Positions 60,413 to 64,000 of a stretch of 64,000 nucleotides of DNA are shown here, in pieces. Position 1 is the first letter of the stretch. The number at the start of each line of letters is the position of its first letter. The position numbers were made by a program, and so were the translations under genes. The notes beneath the pieces are model-generated. The model saw nothing but the letters and a program-made list of their open reading frames with translations, was not told the DNA's origin and searched no databases. This stretch comes from Rhodococcus sp. OK302 (lineage in GTDB: Bacteria > Actinomycetota > Actinomycetes > Mycobacteriales > Mycobacteriaceae): assembly GCF_002245895.1 (NCBI RefSeq), contig NZ_NPJZ01000001.1, positions 3,260,501-3,324,500 of the forward strand, written 5' to 3'.

Positions 60413-60906
60413 CGCTTACCGCCGAACGTGCCCTCGGCGATAACGGCTTCGGGGTGCAGGGGAGTGGTGATCGACCACGTCTCCGTGAAATGGCACTGAC
60501 TCATCTTCCAGATCCCGTCTTCGATCACATAAGCGTCGTCGTATTCGCCGGTCATGAGCTTCTCGGTTCGACGGACCGTGTCGATCTGACGAAACTTGAG
60601 AGTCCATCGTCCGAGTGCGGTTGTCTCCGAGGTCAATTCGATGTCGGCATGCTGGCCGTGGTGCATATCGAGGACCGCGTAACTGCCCTCAACCTGTCGC
60701 AGGGCAACCGCAGTGAAGATATCGGCCATCGGACCGGCGTCGTCGAACGCGCCGAGTCCGCCGTAGTTGATGGATGCGCCCTGGCTGATGAAGCTGTTGC
60801 GAAACCCGACCGGGTCTTTGGCGTCGCAGGCGCGCCAGTAGCGGTACTTGAGCTTCTTGATCTCTTCGATCTGCTCGAGTGCGTCGATGCGTTGTGCGAG
60901 ATCCAA
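60409..60906 (-). CDS. SnoaL-like / NTF2-like protein
   Basis: A 165-residue SnoaL-4 type cone-fold protein, beginning with the helical YRYWRACDAKD block near 23-33. Members include ring-hydroxylating dioxygenase small-subunit-like and dehydratase-like enzymes; no catalytic residues are certain. It begins with an unusual TTG at 60906, chosen because AAAAGGAC lies six bases before it. It is coupled to the SDR gene downstream, and the two likely work on one compound. Confidence 0.82.
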   Translation of the reverse strand: MDLAQRIDALEQIEEIKKLKYRYWRACDAKDPVGFRNSFISQGASINYGGLGAFDDAGPMADIFTAVALRQVEGSYAVLDMHHGQHADIELTSETTALGRWTLKFRQIDTVRRTEKLMTGEYDDAYVIEDGIWKMSQCHFTETWSITTPLHPEAVIAEGTFGGKR

Positions 60907-60998
60907 CGTCGGTCCTTTTCGTCAGGGTTTCCCGTGATGTGTCGGATCGACTGTATGGTGTCTGCAGTCACAATTGTGGCGGAATTCCCAGTGGTCGG

Positions 60999-61634
60999 TC
61001 AGGAATTTGCGTCAGATTCAGGCGCCGTCCCGGCGGCTGCGAGTGCCGCCGCAGCAGATTCGCCGAAAACGCTGGTCCACAGCTCTCCCAGGGCGGGATC
61101 CCCGTCGACGTTTTCGGGCGCTTTCATTGCGAGCAGATTGTTGATCAGCATGCCGTTGGCGATGAACAGTCGAGCTTGCTCGGGAGTGCAGCCGGTGCGA
61201 TTGCGTAGCAAGGTGTAGATCTCCGACATCGCAGACCGCGAGGCGGCGGCGATATCGTCTGTGCTGGTGGCGAATCCGTGCAACATGACAAGTAGTAGAT
61301 CGCGGTCGAGGACCAGCTCACCGTAAGAGGAGCCGAGTTCTGCCCAGAACTGCGGATCGCTCGGCTCTATGCGCAGTGTGTCCAGCTTGTCGGTGAACGT
61401 GCGGACGATCTCGCCGAGCGCGCGTGAGAACACGGCCTCGAACAGATCTGCTTTCGTTCCGAACATCCGAACGACGTATGGCTGGGATACTCCGGCTTCC
61501 TTGGCGACGGCGTCGGTGCTGGTGCCGGAATACCCGCCGTGAGCGAAGGCCCGAGTGGCCGCGGCGAGGACGAGTGCCCGGCGCGCGGGTGCGCTCATCC
61601 TGCGTTTGGGCTGCTGGGATTCTTCGCTCGACAT
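60999..61634 (-). CDS. TetR-family transcriptional regulator
   Basis: A 211-residue TetR protein with the helix-turn-helix at about 30-75 (TDAVAKEAGVSQPYVVRMF) and a C-terminal domain of the multidrug-repressor type. It is divergent from an MFS exporter (49-base gap containing an inverted repeat) and 92 bases upstream of the SnoaL-like gene. It likely represses the exporter and itself. A CACAATTGTG palindrome (60969-60978) lies in the downstream gap. Confidence 0.88.
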   Translation of the reverse strand: MSSEESQQPKRRMSAPARRALVLAAATRAFAHGGYSGTSTDAVAKEAGVSQPYVVRMFGTKADLFEAVFSRALGEIVRTFTDKLDTLRIEPSDPQFWAELGSSYGELVLDRDLLLVMLHGFATSTDDIAAASRSAMSEIYTLLRNRTGCTPEQARLFIANGMLINNLLAMKAPENVDGDPALGELWTSVFGESAAAALAAAGTAPESDANS

Positions 61635-61669
61635 ATTGACAGGTTATCAGTTGATACCTTAGCGTCAAT
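61635..61669. promoter_or_regulatory. Exporter promoter with overlapping TetR operator
   Basis: ATTGAC (61635-61640) and GTCAAT (61664-61669) are inverted repeats. TTGACA at 61636-61641 with TAGCGT at 61660-61665 (18-base spacer) forms a plausible promoter for the MFS gene. Within the spacer GGTTATCA and TTGATACC are a broken palindrome. A TetR protein binding here would block the promoter. Confidence 0.5.
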
Positions 61670-61683
61670 TAAGTAATCAAACG

Positions 61684-63129
61684 ATGCCTAAAGGCGAGGA
61701 AAATGCGATGACTGTTTTGGCGAATGCCGATGCTGGGGCAACCCCCGGGTCGGAGGCGCATGGCCGACGAACTGTGCCGGTCGCGATAGCGATCCTCGCG
61801 GCCTCGCTCCCGATGTTCATGGCGACTCTCGACAATCTTGTGATGACCAGCGCATTGCCGGTGATCGAGAAGGATCTGAACGCATCCGTCGGCCAGTTGC
61901 AGTGGTTCATGAATGCTTACACGCTCGCCTTTGCGACGCTGATGTTGTCGGCAACGACCCTCGGAGATCGCTGGGGGAGGCGACGCATGTTCGTGGGCGG
62001 AATCGGTTTGTTCACGGCAGCATCGATCGCGTCTGCATTGTCGACATCGGCCGGCCTGTTGATCGCAGCACGTGCCGTTCAAGGTGTCGGTGCTGCTGCA
62101 ATCATGCCGCTCTCACTGACGCTGCTGGTCGCTGCAGTTCCGGAAGCCAAGCGCGCCATGGCGATCGGCGTGTGGGGCGGTGTGTCGGGACTCGGTATCG
62201 CTCTGGGGCCGGTGGTGGGAGGCGCTGTGGTCGACGGATTCTCGTGGCAAGGGATCTTCTGGATCAACGTGCCGGTGGCAATCGTCGCTGTTCCCCTCGC
62301 GATGTATGCATTGCGTGAATCGACGGGGCGCACACAACCTTTGGATCTGCCCGGAGTTGTCCTCGCCGGGCTGGGTGTGTTCTTGGCAGTCTGGGGCATC
62401 GTTCACGGCAACGACGACGGGTGGACTTCGTTCGGAGTTGTTGCCTCGCTGGTGGGTTCAGCGGTTGCGCTGGCGTTGTTCGTCCTCCGGGAGTTGAAGA
62501 CCCGGTATCCGGTGATGCCGTTGCGCTTGTTCCGCTCGCGCAGTTTCTCGATGGCGAACGTAATCGGGTTGACCTTCTCGATCGGCATCTTCGGTGCTGT
62601 GTTCCTGCTCTCGCAGTACCTTCAAATCGCCATGGGTTTCAGCCCGTTCGAAGCAGGGTTGCGGACGCTCCCGTGGACGGCGGCACCGATGATCTTCGCT
62701 CCGCTGGCCGGACTGCTCGCGCCGAAGCTAGGACTGCGTTCTCTGCTGCTCGCCGGTCTGAGTCTGCAAGCCGGCGCCTTGTTCTGGTTGGCAGCGCTCA
62801 TCGAGCCTGGCGTGACCTACGGTTCGATGGTCCCGGCACTTCTCATGGCCGGCGTCGGCATGGGCCTGACCTTCGCTCCGAACGCGACTGCGGTCCTTGC
62901 GGACATGGACGCGCCCGATCACGGTACGGCCAGTTCGACCAACGCGACGCTTCGCGAGATCGGCGTCGCGCTGGGAATCGCGATACTGACAGCCGTCTTC
63001 CTCGCGGCGGGTGGCGCACTGACACCGCTCGGGTACGGCGAGGCCCTCACTCCTGCCCTGCGGGTGGGTGGCTGCTTTGTGCTGATAGCGCTGGTAGCGG
63101 CGTGGTTTGTTCCGACCAGGAGGCGGTAA
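61684..63129 (+). CDS. MFS exporter, DHA2 (EmrB/QacA) family
   Basis: A 481-residue transporter with fourteen helices. Signatures are LDNLVMTSALPVI in helix 1, LGDRWGRRRMF in the loop, and GPVVGGAVV in helix 5. It is the partner of the divergent TetR gene and so a likely inducible drug exporter. The ATG at 61684 has no clear ribosome site; ATG at 61708 (M-T-V-L-A) with GAGGA before it is the alternative. Confidence 0.9.
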   Translation: MPKGEENAMTVLANADAGATPGSEAHGRRTVPVAIAILAASLPMFMATLDNLVMTSALPVIEKDLNASVGQLQWFMNAYTLAFATLMLSATTLGDRWGRRRMFVGGIGLFTAASIASALSTSAGLLIAARAVQGVGAAAIMPLSLTLLVAAVPEAKRAMAIGVWGGVSGLGIALGPVVGGAVVDGFSWQGIFWINVPVAIVAVPLAMYALRESTGRTQPLDLPGVVLAGLGVFLAVWGIVHGNDDGWTSFGVVASLVGSAVALALFVLRELKTRYPVMPLRLFRSRSFSMANVIGLTFSIGIFGAVFLLSQYLQIAMGFSPFEAGLRTLPWTAAPMIFAPLAGLLAPKLGLRSLLLAGLSLQAGALFWLAALIEPGVTYGSMVPALLMAGVGMGLTFAPNATAVLADMDAPDHGTASSTNATLREIGVALGIAILTAVFLAAGGALTPLGYGEALTPALRVGGCFVLIALVAAWFVPTRRR

Positions 63130-63136
63130 ACCGCCC

Positions 63137-63171
63137 GTGCGCCTTTTGGTAGTACTACCGAAAAGGCGCAC
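63137..63171. terminator. Hairpin between convergent genes
   Basis: An 11-bp stem (63137-63147 with 63161-63171) continues into a GGTAG/CTACC inner stem and has TTTT and AAAA in its arms. It ends the exporter gene and lies before the convergent DUF4439 gene. Confidence 0.75.
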
Positions 63172-63176
63172 AGGGG

Positions 63177-63632
63177 CTACGACGCCGGAACTCCCGGAAA
63201 TGCCGTTGTCACCGGAGTTGTCCCCAAAGCTGAACGCCACCCGGCCCCGCGAATGGAAGCGTCGGTGAGCGCATCGATCCCGAATGTCCGCAGTTCGTCG
63301 GTATCAACCTGTTCGATGAATGCGCGATAGGTGATCGCTGTGTCGGCTTCGATCTGCGCCGCCAACTGAGCTGCGGTAACGGCATCGGTGACCGGGAAGG
63401 GAATCGCGTAGGCAGCGGCGGCAATCGGGGGAGTGAGTCCGGCCTGGGTTGCCATCGCAATCAGAGAGTTACGCCGAGCACGGTGAGTGGCTGTATGAAC
63501 GGCGACCTCGTTGACGCGAGCCGGATTCGAAAATGCTGCGACGACGCCATAAGCGAAGATCGCGGCATTCTCGGATTCGATTGCTGCGAGCACGGCGTCG
63601 TCGCCGGCTTTCGATCTACGAATGACGCTCAT
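63177..63632 (-). CDS. DUF4439 ferritin-like protein (Rv2844-like)
   Basis: A 151-residue alanine-rich helical protein matching the DUF4439 ferritin-like family. Possible metal-ligand residues are E-S-E-N-A near 18 and H-x-x-T-H-R-A-R-R near 44-50. It corresponds to Rv2844 next to proS and nusA-rimP in M. tuberculosis. Metal binding is possible but unproven. The start overlaps the stop of the upstream gene by four bases (ATGA). Confidence 0.8.
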   Translation of the reverse strand: MSVIRRSKAGDDAVLAAIESENAAIFAYGVVAAFSNPARVNEVAVHTATHRARRNSLIAMATQAGLTPPIAAAAYAIPFPVTDAVTAAQLAAQIEADTAITYRAFIEQVDTDELRTFGIDALTDASIRGAGWRSALGTTPVTTAFPGVPAS

Positions 63633-64000
63633 GGCAGCAACACCGCAACTTGCGTCGCACAGGAGGCACTGACCGAACCCAGCAAGCCGGCACGGTAACC
63701 CGATACGGTGCGCGCGAGATCTCCGGCACTGCGTGCCGATTCCGTCAAGGTTGTGCGCAGGGCGTCGACCCCGGTAGGAGGTGGCGCCACAGTCGACGAA
63801 GACGGTGCGGTGGTAGCGCTCGGGGTTGTTCCGGCAGCCCGGGCAATTTCGGCGTCCAAGGCGTCTGCGTGAGCCTTACGCTCCGCGCTGATCGTGGTGA
63901 GTGCGGAAACTCGTTCCGGTGCCAACGCGATTGCAGAGGATGCTGCGCTCGCGTCAGCCCGTGCGCGGGCGGCTTGCGTGATCAGTTGGTCGACTTCGGC
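63629..64000 (-). CDS. Rv2843-like hypothetical protein, partial
   Basis: The open frame reaches the window edge and continues beyond it; only the C-terminal 123 residues are seen. It is alanine/threonine rich and helical, with no recognised motif. Coupling to the DUF4439 gene and its position match Rv2843, a membrane protein in M. tuberculosis. No start can be given: the TTG at 63925 is in frame, but coding continues upstream of it. Confidence 0.6.
   Translation of the reverse strand, partial: AEVDQLITQAARARADASAASSAIALAPERVSALTTISAERKAHADALDAEIARAAGTTPSATTAPSSSTVAPPPTGVDALRTTLTESARSAGDLARTVSGYRAGLLGSVSASCATQVAVLLP

Overview
The window looks like chromosomal DNA of a mycolic-acid actinobacterium, most likely Rhodococcus (R. 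erythropolis/qingshengii type). The reasons are moderately high GC, many GTG and TTG starts, a mycothione reductase, IdeR-type iron boxes, many acyl-CoA and TetR genes, and a backbone gene order matching M. tuberculosis Rv2855 to Rv2843 (mtr, hydrolase, mqo, GNAT, chelatase, cobO, cobB, cysG/cobA, efpA, proS, Rv2844-like, Rv2843-like). The genus assignment is an inference from memory of these gene orders; no database was searched. I recognised no rRNA, tRNA, IS element or CRISPR array.

Region 1 (1-11.7 kb) is a catabolic cluster. It holds a double-domain acyl-CoA dehydrogenase, two TetR regulators, an acyl-CoA ligase and a crotonase. A four-gene plus-strand unit follows: SDR, SxxK serine hydrolase, Baeyer-Villiger-type monooxygenase and a second acyl-CoA ligase. 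Together they could take an alcohol to ketone, ester, acid and acyl-CoA and then into beta-oxidation. Region 2 (11.7-25.2 kb) is mixed: a membrane-anchored GH5 glycosidase of endoglycoceramidase type, an APH-family phosphotransferase whose 5' end is frameshifted against the gene upstream, two convergent TetR genes, a coupled LVIVD/DUF305 pair, a GH3 beta-glucosidase with a LacI-type operator, a secreted alpha/beta hydrolase and a thiolase.

Region 3 (25.5-34.5 kb) holds a probable five-gene unit (XRE-cupin regulator, ribbon-helix-helix protein, DUF4097 protein, ABC ATPase, ABC permease), a divergent MFS exporter, an alkyl sulfatase, a choloylglycine-type amidase and an alpha/beta-hydrolase-like protein lacking its nucleophile serine.

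Region 4 (34.5-53.1 kb) is the conserved backbone: mtr and a hydrolase; mqo and a GNAT; tandem 24-bp repeats and a terminator; a cobalamin riboswitch; then chelatase, cobO, cobB, a CobE/CbiG-like gene and cobA; then efpA, a CBS protein, yaaA and proS. Two minus-strand genes sit between cobA and efpA. They encode secreted proteins built from two and four copies of a neocarzinostatin-like beta-domain, and each has its own IdeR-like box or boxes. A decayed second cobA 3' end lies beside efpA. This iron-regulated insertion is the most interesting feature of the window.

Region 5 (53.1-63.2 kb) separates proS from the Rv2844/Rv2843-like genes and is accessory: O-methyltransferase, rhomboid-like protein, acyl-CoA dehydrogenase plus NTF2-like partner, a MocR regulator and EamA transporter with overlapping divergent start codons, SDR, SnoaL-like protein, and a TetR/MFS pair. 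The window ends inside the Rv2843-like gene.
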